Positions 9,261 to 17,523 are shown, counted from the first letter of the stretch. The stretch: DNA of 64,000 nt from Rhizobiales bacterium YIM 77505 (GCA_000745135.1 JQNH01000001.1:620001-684000); one strand, 5' to 3'. Numbers and translations: made by a program. Notes: generated by a model not told the origin, from the letters alone.

Positions 9261-9823
9261 GCGCGCGGCAGGCTGGTCCCGATTCGCCGCGGCCGCGGCG
9301 GATGGCACGCATCGGCATCCTCACCGTGTCCGACCGCGCCAGCGCCGGCGTCTATGCGGATGCGAGCGGGCCGGCGATCAGGGACACGCTCGCCGAAATC
9401 CTGGCCACCCCGTGGGAGGCGGTCGAACGCCTCGTGCCCGATGGTCGGGAGACCGTGCGCGACGCCATCGTCGCGCTCGTGGACGAAGACGACTGCGATC
9501 TCGTCCTGACGACGGGCGGCACCGGTCCGGCCCCACGCGACCTCACCCCCGAGGCGACGGAGGCGGCCTGCGACAAGATGCTGCCCGGCTTCGGCGAATT
9601 GATGCGCATGAAGAGCCTGGAACAGGTCCCGACCGCCATCCTCTCCCGCCAGACCGCCGGCATCCGCGGGAGGGCGCTCGTCGTCAACCTTCCCGGCAGG
9701 CCGTCCTCGATCCGCACCACGCTCCTCGCCATATTCCCCGCCGTCCCTTACTGCCTCGACCTCATCGGCGCGGCGAGGCTCGAGACCAATCCGCTCGTCG
9801 TCCGCGCCTTCCGGCCTGCCTGA
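9257..9823 (+). CDS. mogA: MogA/MoaB-type molybdopterin adenylyltransferase
   Basis: It activates molybdopterin by adenylation ahead of molybdenum insertion, making the cofactor that NarG needs. LTTGGTGPAPRDLTPEAT is the MPT-binding signature. IGILTVSDRASAGVYADASG at the front and VVNLPGRPSSIRTTLLAIF near the end are typical of MogA. The protein has 188 residues. The ATG overlaps the carbonic anhydrase stop by four bases; the frame is open much further upstream, but that part is antiparallel noise over the carbonic anhydrase gene. As the last gene of the nar unit it links cofactor maturation to enzyme synthesis. MoaB cannot be fully excluded, but the motif and context favour MogA. Confidence 0.88.
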   Translation: MSARQAGPDSPRPRRMARIGILTVSDRASAGVYADASGPAIRDTLAEILATPWEAVERLVPDGRETVRDAIVALVDEDDCDLVLTTGGTGPAPRDLTPEATEAACDKMLPGFGELMRMKSLEQVPTAILSRQTAGIRGRALVVNLPGRPSSIRTTLLAIFPAVPYCLDLIGAARLETNPLVVRAFRPA

Positions 9824-9927
9824 ACGAGACCTTCAGCGCGATGAACGAACCCGATCGGTCGCGGGCAAGTTGGACGAGGGGCCGAGGAGCAGGCAGCCAT
9901 GAAGGCATGGAAGTCGCGTGAGATCAG

Positions 9928-10187
9928 GCTTCAATGAGGCCGCAGCGGTGAGGCTGGGGAAGGGCTGAAGCTTGTTCGCGACCCCGCGCACCTCGGCCGA
10001 GCTTCAATGAGGCCGCAGCGTTTCCGCTGCGGAAGGCTGATCGGCGCCACGCCCGAGGACATCATCGCCGGGGCGGCTTCAATGAGGCCGCAGCGTTTCC
10101 GCTGCGGAAGGGTTGGGTGAGGTGGGTGAGGTCTGGGTGACCCCCAAAATCGCTTCAATGAGGCCGCAGTGTTTCCGCTGCGGAAGA
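9928..10187 (-). repeat. leader-distal variant CRISPR repeats
   Basis: Four repeats differ from the consensus. The one at 9928-9963 has two changes that break the hairpin (GAGGCTGGGG). Those at 10001-10036, 10076-10111 and 10152-10187 replace the GGTGAT loop region by GTTTCC. In the first two this makes CCGCAGCG-TTTC-CGCTGCGG, a stem one pair longer; the third also carries C to T in the stem and ends in A. The change keeps the fold while altering the loop, so it looks like an older repeat version, not random decay. Confidence 0.85.
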
Positions 10188-12671
10188 CGGGGCGTCGCGC
10201 CAAAGCAAACCGCCATGCTCGCCGCGGCTTCAATGAGGCCGCAGCGGTGATGCTGCGGAAGGCATGGCGCAGCTCGACCTTTCCTCGATCCCTCCCCAGC
10301 TTCAATGAGGCCGCAGCGGTGATGCTGCGGAAGGGGTGGCAGCAAGACGGCGGCGGATCGCCTCACAATCGCTTCAATGAGGCCGCAGCGGTGATGCTGC
10401 GGAAGGGTGACCGACCCTGACACGGGGGAACGCAAGAACGTCGCTTCAATGAGGCCGCAGCGGTGATGCTGCGGAAGGGGCAAGATTGATCGCAGACAGG
10501 ACCCTGTCGGAGCGGGCTTCAATGAGGCCGCAGCGGTGATGCTGCGGAAGGCCTCACGGATCGCGATGACGCGGAAGAGCTGCGGCTGCTTCAATGAGGC
10601 CGCAGCGGTGATGCTGCGGAAGGGGCGAAAAGATTGCCCTCATCCACTCCGAGATCAGCGCTTCAATGAGGCCGCAGCGGTGATGCTGCGGAAGGGAGGC
10701 CATCGCCGGTGCGCTGCGAATAGCCTCCGCCGCTTCAATGAGGCCGCAGCGGTGATGCTGCGGAAGGCTTGCGCATTGGTGAGCGGGCGCGGAATACCAT
10801 CCGCGCTTCAATGAGGCCGCAGCGGTGATGCTGCGGAAGGCGCGCGACACGGCTGAGGAGCAGGCTCTCTTCGAGGCGCTTCAATGAGGCCGCAGCGGTG
10901 ATGCTGCGGAAGGCTGGGCGATCTGCGATCCCTGCTGCATCAGCACCATCGCTTCAATGAGGCCGCAGCGGTGATGCTGCGGAAGGGATCTCGACGCCGA
11001 AACTGGCGGCGGGAGCGGTGACGGCGCTTCAATGAGGCCGCAGCGGTGATGCTGCGGAAGGTCAATGACTTAGCACGAGAGCTGGCGCGACCGGCCGCTT
11101 CAATGAGGCCGCAGCGGTGATGCTGCGGAAGGCCTGGAAATCTCCCAGAAATGCGTGGTCGAGTGGAACGGGCTTCAATGAGGCCGCAGCGGTGATGCTG
11201 CGGAAGGCCTGCGACCCCCTCGTCCCGAACGACGGTCCGCAGACGGCTTCAATGAGGCCGCAGCGGTGATGCTGCGGAAGGCCGCACGTGAGGAGGAAGC
11301 GTCGGGCGCGGCGGAAGGCGCTTCAATGAGGCCGCAGCGGTGATGCTGCGGAAGGGAATATCCGGGATCAGTCCCGCTTGCACCGCCTCGGCTTCAATGA
11401 GGCCGCAGCGGTGATGCTGCGGAAGGGCGGATCGTCGTGCCGCCCGTCTCTGTGGCGTACCCGCTTCAATGAGGCCGCAGCGGTGATGCTGCGGAAGGCC
11501 TGATCGAGCTTGGCGTCGCGGAACAGAAGACGCGGCTTCAATGAGGCCGCAGCGGTGATGCTGCGGAAGGCGGTCAACGACGCGCTTGCAGGGGTCCAAC
11601 GTGCCATTGCTTCAATGAGGCCGCAGCGGTGATGCTGCGGAAGGCAGAGACTCGTGGCAGCAGTGGCCCGGATGCATACTCGCTTCAATGAGGCCGCAGC
11701 GGTGATGCTGCGGAAGGGCCCAGACGATCCCGCAACCAGCGCGGCAACACGCTCCGGCTTCAATGAGGCCGCAGCGGTGATGCTGCGGAAGGCACCGTGA
11801 CTCGTTACGATCGCTCGCTCACGACGGCATCGCTTCAATGAGGCCGCAGCGGTGATGCTGCGGAAGGAGAGAAGCAGATGCTCGACAGTAATCCAGAGGA
11901 TCTGCTTCAATGAGGCCGCAGCGGTGATGCTGCGGAAGGTCCAAGTCACGACGCAGACGGTGTGTCGCGCTTTCGCTTCAATGAGGCCGCAGCGGTGATG
12001 CTGCGGAAGGCCTGCCGGTCGTTGGCCACGGAGAGCGCTTCCATAGCGCGCTTCAATGAGGCCGCAGCGGTGATGCTGCGGAAGGCTGCCTGCCGGGCCT
12101 CACCAAGGACATCGAGGATCTCTCGCTTCAATGAGGCCGCAGCGGTGATGCTGCGGAAGGGTTTCTGACCCGTATCGGAGAGGACAGCCAAGTCGTCATG
12201 CTTCAATGAGGCCGCAGCGGTGATGCTGCGGAAGGCCCGATATAGGTGATGTCATTGCGGGCCAGGGTCTCGCTTCAATGAGGCCGCAGCGGTGATGCTG
12301 CGGAAGGCTACGGCCTCACTCCGGGCACACCGGAGTATAAGGCGCTTCAATGAGGCCGCAGCGGTGATGCTGCGGAAGGGCGATCTGCAGGGCGGCATCC
12401 CTGGCCGGACCCTGCAGGCTTCAATGAGGCCGCAGCGGTGATGCTGCGGAAGGGCCGACGTTGCGCTTGAGAAAGCCGAAGAACTTGCGCTTCAATGAGG
12501 CCGCAGCGGTGATGCTGCGGAAGGCGGTCGGTGCGGGCTAGGTGGAGCCTCGCAGGAGCCTGCTTCAATGAGGCCGCAGCGGTGATGCTGCGGAAGGGCG
12601 TGCCGCAGGCCGATCCAGGCGTTCGAGGGGATGGGGCTTCAATGAGGCCGCAGCGGTGATGCTGCGGAAGG
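9928..12671 (-). CRISPR. CRISPR array, 38 repeats and 37 spacers, no cas genes in window
   Basis: A 36-base repeat recurs 38 times from 9928 to 12671, with unique spacers of 35-40 bases (mostly 36-39). The repeat begins GCTTCAATGAGG on the + strand and contains the hairpin CCGCAGC-GGTGAT-GCTGCGG. Repeats 5-38 look identical; the first four from the left are altered. Read on the minus strand the repeat ends in ATTGAAGC, similar to the ATTGAAAC/G 5' handles of type I and III crRNAs, and decay is at the left end. Both point to leftward transcription from a leader after 12671. The nearest genes are mogA and short remnants, so no Cas protein is encoded within this window. The subtype cannot be assigned; spacer length would suit type I-B-like or type III better than I-E or I-F. 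Confidence 0.97.
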
Positions 12672-12790
12672 TGCCTGCCGCCAACCCTTTGGAAGAGCCC
12701 GGCTTTGGCGGGCGGTTGCGAGCGCTCGCGCCGAACGCTTCCCCCGGGCCTGCGGCCATCCTCTTCACCTTGACCACGATGTCAAACAGC
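12672..12790 (-). promoter_or_regulatory. putative CRISPR leader and promoter
   Basis: This sequence adjoins the intact end of the array. On the minus strand a perfect TTGACA lies at 12785-12780, about 110 bases from the first repeat, followed after 17 bases by a poor -10 (AGGATG). The leader call rests on array polarity. The promoter call is weak because the -10 does not fit. Confidence 0.45.
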
Positions 12791-12964
12791 GTCTTGAGAA
12801 TCAAGGACCTTTTGCCCCCGCGAGCGCTGCTGGCCTCTGGCGCGCCGCCGCAGCGCTCGCAGGGTAGCGGCGACTCCAACCCGCGGCATCCCATCATACC
12901 ATCGCCACGGCGCCCTTCACCGCCCGGCCGGGCCGAAGACTGTGAACAAGCGCAACGCCGCCTG

Positions 12965-13076
12965 GGATCAGATCACCACCGCAGCGCGCGTCATCGCCTC
13001 AAGCGCCACCGTCGCGATGATCCCGCAGGCCGCCAACGCCGGATCAGATCATCACCGCAGCGCGCGTCATCGCCTC
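12965..13076 (+). repeat. 36-base direct repeat in remnant DNA
   Basis: GGATCAGATCACCACCGCAG and the 16 bases after it (12965-13000) recur at 13041-13076 with one mismatch, 76 bases apart. The first copy lies in a short open stretch that reads NKRNAAWDQITTAARVIASS; the second copy can be read as DQIITAARVIASK. It looks like a partly duplicated fragment of a lost coding sequence. The 778 bases from 12672 to 13449 contain no gene I would defend beyond this and the next two entries. Confidence 0.55.
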
Positions 13077-13181
13077 GAAGCTCCGTGCGGGTTCGGACAG
13101 ATGTGAGACGGGCTGGCTCTTGATGTGAGGGTCCGGGGTCTCCAAAGCTGAGGTTGCGAAGCATCAGACCAAGAGACCCCA

Positions 13182-13421
13182 ATGCAGGTGTTTGGCCTGC
13201 CCTGCCATGTTATCCGATCCGGCCGGATCGCGTCGCGCCTGATCGCTGCGAAGCTCCCATTCGGCGCAGCAGCGATCCGACGCGATCCTCTCACGCGCTG
13301 GCGACAAGCCATGCGTCCTGGCTTTAGCGCCGAGCAGGCGGTCGAGGCCGTGACCGTGCCGCGCAGGGCGCCGGGGATCGCGCCGGCATGCCCAAGTTCG
13401 GTCAGGCCTGCCAGATTCTGA
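13182..13421 (+). pseudogene. possible transposase/integrase N-terminal remnant
   Basis: A 79-codon open frame includes AIRRDPLTRWRQAMRPGFSA followed by EQAVEAVTVPRRAPG. This resembles the helix-turn-helix of IS-type integrases (RW-x-GLS-x-EA-x-VP pattern). Nothing like a DDE catalytic domain follows. It contains a 20-bp hairpin, which is unusual for coding sequence. I offer it as a decayed insertion-sequence fragment with low confidence. Confidence 0.25.
13225..13288. repeat. long imperfect hairpin (20 paired bases)
   Basis: GGATCGCGTCG (13225-13235) pairs with CGACGCGATCC (13278-13288), and GATCGCTGC (13241-13249) pairs with GCAGCGATC (13269-13277). The two right arms are contiguous, and the left side has a five-base bulge, CGCCT. 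A separate 14-base palindrome GATCCGGCCGGATC overlaps the left edge. It has no T-run, so it is unlikely to be a simple terminator. It may be a mobile-element end or a REP-like element. Confidence 0.6.
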
Positions 13422-13449
13422 AAGCTCGGAGCTGATTGAGCCAGAAGCC

Positions 13450-13722
13450 ATGTTGATCAGCTTCCACGACACGCATGCCTACCCCGGTTGCGCCGTCACC
13501 ATTCGCGGCGAGCCGGACATCCCGGCAGCGAGCGAGGGCGTCGCTGAATTCAGTGACGGCGCGCTCGCCGCGGCCCGCTTCGAGAAGAGCGGTGCCGACG
13601 AGATCGTCTTGCACATCGGCGGTTACGTGACCGCGCGGCGAACCCGAATCCGGGCGAAGAGCTGGCGGCTCAGACGTGCGAAGCACCCAGATCTCTGGAA
13701 GGTCGTTGCAAAGCTCACCTGA
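13450..13722 (+). CDS. small hypothetical protein, 90 residues
   Basis: I do not recognise the family. Codon use has the strong G/C third position of real genes here. The protein has a beta-rich core (ADEIVLHIGGYVTARRTRIR) and a basic end (AKSWRLRRAKHPDLWKVVAKL) that could bind nucleic acid. No strong ribosome site is visible before the ATG. It stands alone between insertion-sequence-like remnants and the transporter operon, so it may be a passenger of past transfer. Confidence 0.55.
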   Translation: MLISFHDTHAYPGCAVTIRGEPDIPAASEGVAEFSDGALAAARFEKSGADEIVLHIGGYVTARRTRIRAKSWRLRRAKHPDLWKVVAKLT

Positions 13723-13846
13723 GTCCTGAATGACCCACCGCGTGCGGCCAGGCCAGCGCTGCTGATCCCGCGCGCCACGCCTTTGAGCCCCGCGCAAGAG
13801 ACCGCGGGCGCCTCTCGGCAAACGGCGGCCCGCCAAAGCGGTTGCT

Positions 13847-13870
13847 TTCGTATACGAAAAAATATACGAA
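13847..13870 (+). promoter_or_regulatory. palindromic operator upstream of the amino-acid transporter operon
   Basis: TTCGTATACGAA is a perfect 12-bp palindrome at 13847-13858, followed by a further half site TATACGAA at 13863-13870 in a locally AT-rich stretch. TNGTATACNA-type palindromes are typical binding sites of GntR-family regulators. One such regulator is encoded in the operon that starts 76 bases downstream. A TTGCTT overlapping the left side could be the -35. Autoregulation by that GntR protein is the simplest reading. Confidence 0.6.
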
Positions 13871-13945
13871 TAAACGCCTGGCCCGTCCTGTTTGCTGTGG
13901 CAGCAGGTCAGCCGGTCTGGAGACGTCACCCTTCGAGAGGTTCCG

Positions 13946-14446
13946 ATGTATTATTTCGGCTACTGCACTTGGCTCCATGACGCCGAGGTGAAGCGGTACA
14001 TGCCCGAGGCGAAGCCCGTCACGAAGGGCTTCGTCGCCAATCACGAGCTTCGGTTTCACGCCGCGGGCGAGCGCACCGACCGCGGCTGGTGCCATCTCTC
14101 GAACACCGCCGAAGCCTGGGGCAGGAAGGCGCTCGGAGTGGTCTTCGAGCACGACCCCAAGCATTTCGAGGAGGATTACGACGACTTCGAGCGCTGCTGC
14201 GTGACGGTCTATGGGGATGACGGCAAAATGTATGACTGCTGGACCTACCGGCTCATCACGCCCGGGATTCCCATGCGGCCGCCGAACTTCTACTGGGAGC
14301 ATATCCCTACAGGTATGCGGCAGTGGGGCTTCCCCCAGGACTACATGGACCGGGTCCAGGCGGTATTCGACGCGGCCGCCCCGTGTCCGCGCGCTGATCG
14401 CCCGAACCCCTCCGCCGTTCCCGGAAGGAGCGCCGCCACGCGCTGA
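13946..14446 (+). CDS. gamma-glutamylcyclotransferase-like protein
   Basis: The protein begins MYYFGYCTWLHDAEVKRYMP, which fits the N-terminal strand and loop of the gamma-glutamylcyclotransferase/AIG2 fold (usual motif YGSN). GFVANHELRFHAAG and GWCHLSNTAEAWGRKALGVV further support it. Length is 166 residues. Enzymes of this fold release 5-oxoproline from gamma-glutamyl compounds. The start follows GAGAGG by six bases; an upstream in-frame ATG at 13892 would run through the predicted operator. It leads an operon with an amino-acid transporter, a GntR regulator and a VOC protein, so a role in using a gamma-glutamyl or amino-acid substrate is plausible. The exact substrate is unknown. Confidence 0.65.
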   Translation: MYYFGYCTWLHDAEVKRYMPEAKPVTKGFVANHELRFHAAGERTDRGWCHLSNTAEAWGRKALGVVFEHDPKHFEEDYDDFERCCVTVYGDDGKMYDCWTYRLITPGIPMRPPNFYWEHIPTGMRQWGFPQDYMDRVQAVFDAAAPCPRADRPNPSAVPGRSAATR

Positions 14447-14514
14447 ACGACACGCGGCAGAGGAGTGCCCCTGCCGCCTTTCCTGCACTTCGCGACAACA
14501 AAGGGGAATGTGCC

Positions 14515-15390
14515 ATGCAGAAGCTTCAAGCATTCGTGGTCGGGGTTGCGATGGCGGCGGCGGTGGGTGTCTCCGCCGTAGCCGTGCGCGCGCAGGACGC
14601 GGCCTTGCTCGTGCCCGCCGATGTCCGCAGCCGGGGCACGCTGAAGGTCGGCTCGCAGCAGACTTTTCCGCCGGTCGAGTTCCGCGAGCCCGGCAAGCAG
14701 GAGGTCACAGGCGCAAGCGCCGATCTTCTCGCCGAGATCGCAAGGCGCCTCGGCCTCAAGCTCGAATACGTCCAAGCCGAGTACGCGGCCCTGATCCCGG
14801 GCATCGAGGCCAACCGCTTCGATGTGGCCTCGGGCGGCATCAGCGACACCGAGGAGCGCGAGGAGAAGCTCGATTTCGTGAACTACATGCGCTCCGGCGG
14901 CAGCATCCTGGTGCGTGCCGATGATCAGACGAAATATCGAACGATCGAGGACTTTTGCGGCAAATCCGTCGCCACCCTGCTCGGCAGCCGGGTCATCATG
15001 AGCGCGGTCGAGAAGGCGTCGGAGGCCTGCATCGCCAAGGGCGCGCCGGCGATCCGGGCCGAACAGCTCCCCTCCGCCCCTGATGCGCGCATGCAACTCG
15101 ACCTCAAGCGGGTCGATGGGTATCTCGGCGATTTTCCGGCGCTCGTTTACATGCAGGCCCAGTTCCCGGGCCGTTACAACATCGCCGGCGAGAGCTACAT
15201 CCTCACGCCCTACATCACGTCCTGGGGGTTCGCCAAGAGCCGCACAGGCCTGCGGGACGCGGTGCGCAAGGCGGCCCAGGACATGCTGGCAGACGGCACT
15301 TACACGAAGATTCTGAGCAAGTGGGGGCTTGAGGGCGGCGCGCTCCCGGAAATCACGATCAACCGCCCTGCGAGCAAGCGCAGCAGCTGA
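14515..15390 (+). CDS. amino-acid ABC transporter substrate-binding protein (SBP family 3)
   Basis: This is a periplasmic receptor of polar amino-acid uptake. A signal peptide covers about residues 1-27, ending VAVRAQ. The family pattern is clear: GTLKVGSQQTFPPVEFREPG, SADLLAEIARRLGLKLEYVQ, LIPGIEANRFDVASGGISDT and TIEDFCGKSVATLLGS. The length of 291 residues is normal. A GGGGAATGTGCC stretch just before the ATG may act as the ribosome site. The next gene, 20 bases on, should be its permease but is altered (see that entry), so the receptor may now lack its cognate channel unless paired with another. Confidence 0.9.
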   Translation: MQKLQAFVVGVAMAAAVGVSAVAVRAQDAALLVPADVRSRGTLKVGSQQTFPPVEFREPGKQEVTGASADLLAEIARRLGLKLEYVQAEYAALIPGIEANRFDVASGGISDTEEREEKLDFVNYMRSGGSILVRADDQTKYRTIEDFCGKSVATLLGSRVIMSAVEKASEACIAKGAPAIRAEQLPSAPDARMQLDLKRVDGYLGDFPALVYMQAQFPGRYNIAGESYILTPYITSWGFAKSRTGLRDAVRKAAQDMLADGTYTKILSKWGLEGGALPEITINRPASKRSS

Positions 15391-15410
15391 GCCGCTCTGG
15401 GGGTCGAAGA

Positions 15411-16322
15411 ATGGAAGCCTCCCTCTCCTTGCCGTCGTCGCAGAGCCTTCAGGTTGTCCATCGTCGACCTTGGGGCTCCTGGATCCTGGGCGCGTTCGCC
15501 TTGGCATTCGTCGCGACCATCGTCGTGGCCGGCGCGAGGGCGAACATCCTCGACGTCCCCGTGTTCCTCCAATACGTCTTCAGTCCTCTCATCCTCAGGG
15601 GTGCATGGAACGCGCTCGTCCTCGGCACACTTGCTCTGCTCATCGCTTCGGTGATCGGGTTCGTCGTCGCCTTGATGCGCCTGAGCGGCAACCCGATCCT
15701 GGTCGCCTTGTCTGCGACCTATGTCTATCTCTTTCGCGGCACACCGATGCTGATCCAGCTGATCTTCTGGTTCAATGCCGTGCCGATCATGTTTCCGCAG
15801 CTTTACATCGCGCTGCCCTTCATGAGCGCTCCGCTCGTTGACGTTCCGATCACAACGGTGGTGACGCCATTCCTCGCCGCGCTGGCGGGCTTGAGCCTCG
15901 CCGAAGCGGCCTACATGAGCGAGATCATCCGCGGCGGCATCCTTGCGGTCGACAACGGCCAACGCCAGGCCGCGCGCGCCCTCGGCATGACCTACCCTTC
16001 GCAACTTTCGGGCGGGCAGCAACAACGGGTGGCGATCGCGCGGGCGCTCGCCATGTCGCCCCGCGTGATACTGCTCGACGAGCCGACGAGCGCCTTAGAC
16101 CCGGAGCTTTCACAGGAGGTGGTCGCGACGATCAAGGGCCTCGCAGAAGAGGGGCAGACCATGCTGATCGCAACCCATGACATGGGTATCGCGCGAGATG
16201 TGGCCGATCGGGTGATCTTCATGGAGGCCGGAGCCGTCGTCGAGGACGTCCCCTCCTCGGAGTTCTTCAGGGCTCCGCGCAGCGATCGCGCAAGGCAGTT
16301 CCTTGCTCGGCTTCCAGCGTAG
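15411..16322 (+). CDS. permease-ATPase fusion of an amino-acid ABC transporter, probably made by internal deletion
   Basis: Residues 1-195 match a HisM/GlnP-type permease: four or so membrane spans, FRGTPMLIQLIFWF, SEIIRGGILAV and the EAA-like GQRQAARALGMTYP. At that point the frame continues directly into the second half of a GlnQ-type ATPase: SQLSGGQQQRVAIARALAM (signature), VILLDEPTSALDPE (Walker B) and IATHDMGIA (H-loop). The permease's last spans and the ATPase's Walker A and Q-loop are missing, about 700 bases by family lengths. The join lies near 15993-15998, where permease 'TYP' and ATPase 'YPSQ' share sequence. The result should not hydrolyse ATP normally. The frame is intact, so it could still be made. 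Confidence 0.85.
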   Translation: MEASLSLPSSQSLQVVHRRPWGSWILGAFALAFVATIVVAGARANILDVPVFLQYVFSPLILRGAWNALVLGTLALLIASVIGFVVALMRLSGNPILVALSATYVYLFRGTPMLIQLIFWFNAVPIMFPQLYIALPFMSAPLVDVPITTVVTPFLAALAGLSLAEAAYMSEIIRGGILAVDNGQRQAARALGMTYPSQLSGGQQQRVAIARALAMSPRVILLDEPTSALDPELSQEVVATIKGLAEEGQTMLIATHDMGIARDVADRVIFMEAGAVVEDVPSSEFFRAPRSDRARQFLARLPA

Positions 16323-16332
16323 GGATCACGAG

Positions 16333-17007
16333 ATGTCGGACAGGACGGCGCGTGCGGGCGGCAAGAGGGCGGGGAACGGCGACCTCATCGCGGACGATGC
16401 CCGCGCCAAGCTTCGGAGCATGATTCTCGGTTCGGAGTTCAAGCCCGGCCAACGCTTGGTGGAGGAGGACCTCTGCGCAGCGCTCGGCATCGGCCGGACC
16501 CCCGTTCGGGAGGCCCTGCTCCTGCTTCAGGGAGAAGGATATCTCGCCCGCAAGCGCCGTGGTTGGGTCGTGCAGGACATCGATCGCTCCAAGGTGCACG
16601 CGGTCTTCGAGAGCCGTGCAGCGATCGAAGGGGCGGCGGCGCGCCTCGCGGCCCGTCGGATCTCCTCCAAGACCTGCGACACATTGATGGCGATGGTGGA
16701 CATGATGGCGCCGCCCAACGCGCTCTCGCGGCCCGAACTCAACCGGATCAACACCAGGTTCCACAAGTTGATCGTCGATGCCGCCGAGAACAGCATCCTG
16801 GCGGAGTTCCACGAACGGACGCAGTTCTTCTACTGGATGTTGAGAGTCCCTGTGCTCTTCGGCGAGCATGAGTTGCAGGCCACCAACGAGCAGCACCGTC
16901 GGATCGTGACAGCCTTGATGAAGCGAGATCAGGACGAAGCGGAACGGGCGGCGCGAGAGCATGTGGAGGCAACCATGGCGATCGTCGAGCCGGCCCTCCA
17001 GCTCTGA
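16333..17007 (+). CDS. GntR-family transcriptional regulator with FCD domain
   Basis: This is a DNA-binding repressor or activator responding to a small carboxylic acid. The winged helix lies at about residues 20-85: LRSMILGSEFKPGQRLVEED, LCAALGIGRTPVREALLLLQ and EGYLARKRRGWVV. The C-terminal FCD helices include FESRAAIEGAAARLAARR, RFHKLIVDAAENS and EQHRRIVTALMKRD, whose Asp/His residues are typical metal ligands of FCD domains. I chose the ATG at 16333; an upstream ATG at 16303 overlaps the transporter gene. It lies in the operon it probably regulates, whose promoter has a matching palindrome. Confidence 0.88.
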   Translation: MSDRTARAGGKRAGNGDLIADDARAKLRSMILGSEFKPGQRLVEEDLCAALGIGRTPVREALLLLQGEGYLARKRRGWVVQDIDRSKVHAVFESRAAIEGAAARLAARRISSKTCDTLMAMVDMMAPPNALSRPELNRINTRFHKLIVDAAENSILAEFHERTQFFYWMLRVPVLFGEHELQATNEQHRRIVTALMKRDQDEAERAAREHVEATMAIVEPALQL

Positions 17008-17076
17008 CGTCACCACCATCCCGTGGCCCTCGATGGGCGGCGATCCGAACCCTTGAGCCTCTACAGGAAGGAAACG

Positions 17077-17523
17077 ATGTCGAAGTTGTTCAGCAGACTC
17101 CATCACGTCTGTATCGTCGTCCACGATCTTGAGAAGACGGTGGCCTACTACGAGAAGCTCGGGGTCGGCCCGTGGTACGACTATCCGAAATCGGACCCGT
17201 ATGTGGAATTCGAGGTGCCGAATAGAGAGGCTTCCAAGGCGATGCGCTACAAATGCGTCGACCTCGAAAATGTTCAGCTTCAGCTCTGTCAGCCCGGCGA
17301 GCTGGACTCGCCGCAGCGGCGGTTCCTCGACGAGCGCGGCGAGGGCGTCTACCACCTCGGCTTCGAGGTTCCCGATCGGGACGAGGCAGAGGCCGAGGGC
17401 CGAGCTCTAGGTCTGCCGGTGATCGCGCGCGGCACCCGCGCGGACAGGTCAGGGTTCTGCTATTTCGATACGCGCAAGGATGCAGGTGTCGTCTTGGAGG
17501 TGCGCAAGTCGGCGAGGGCATGA
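17077..17523 (+). CDS. VOC-family (glyoxalase-like) protein
   Basis: A 148-residue vicinal-oxygen-chelate fold protein. LHHVCIVVHDLEKTVAYYEK at the start and GVYHLGFEVPDRDEAEAEGR in the middle are the two beta-alpha-beta-beta-beta units, with His and Glu positions that could hold metal. The spacing resembles methylmalonyl-CoA epimerase and lactoylglutathione lyase relatives, but the substrate cannot be told. AGGAAG lies six bases before the ATG at 17077. It is the last gene of the GntR operon and is followed by a convergent gene. Confidence 0.82.
   Translation: MSKLFSRLHHVCIVVHDLEKTVAYYEKLGVGPWYDYPKSDPYVEFEVPNREASKAMRYKCVDLENVQLQLCQPGELDSPQRRFLDERGEGVYHLGFEVPDRDEAEAEGRALGLPVIARGTRADRSGFCYFDTRKDAGVVLEVRKSARA

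Noticed and set aside
10169-12206. Many repetitive open frames in the CRISPR array reading FNEAAAVMLRK or ITAAASLK
   Set aside because: They are translations of the 36-base repeat; spacers vary in length and break any common frame, so they are not proteins.
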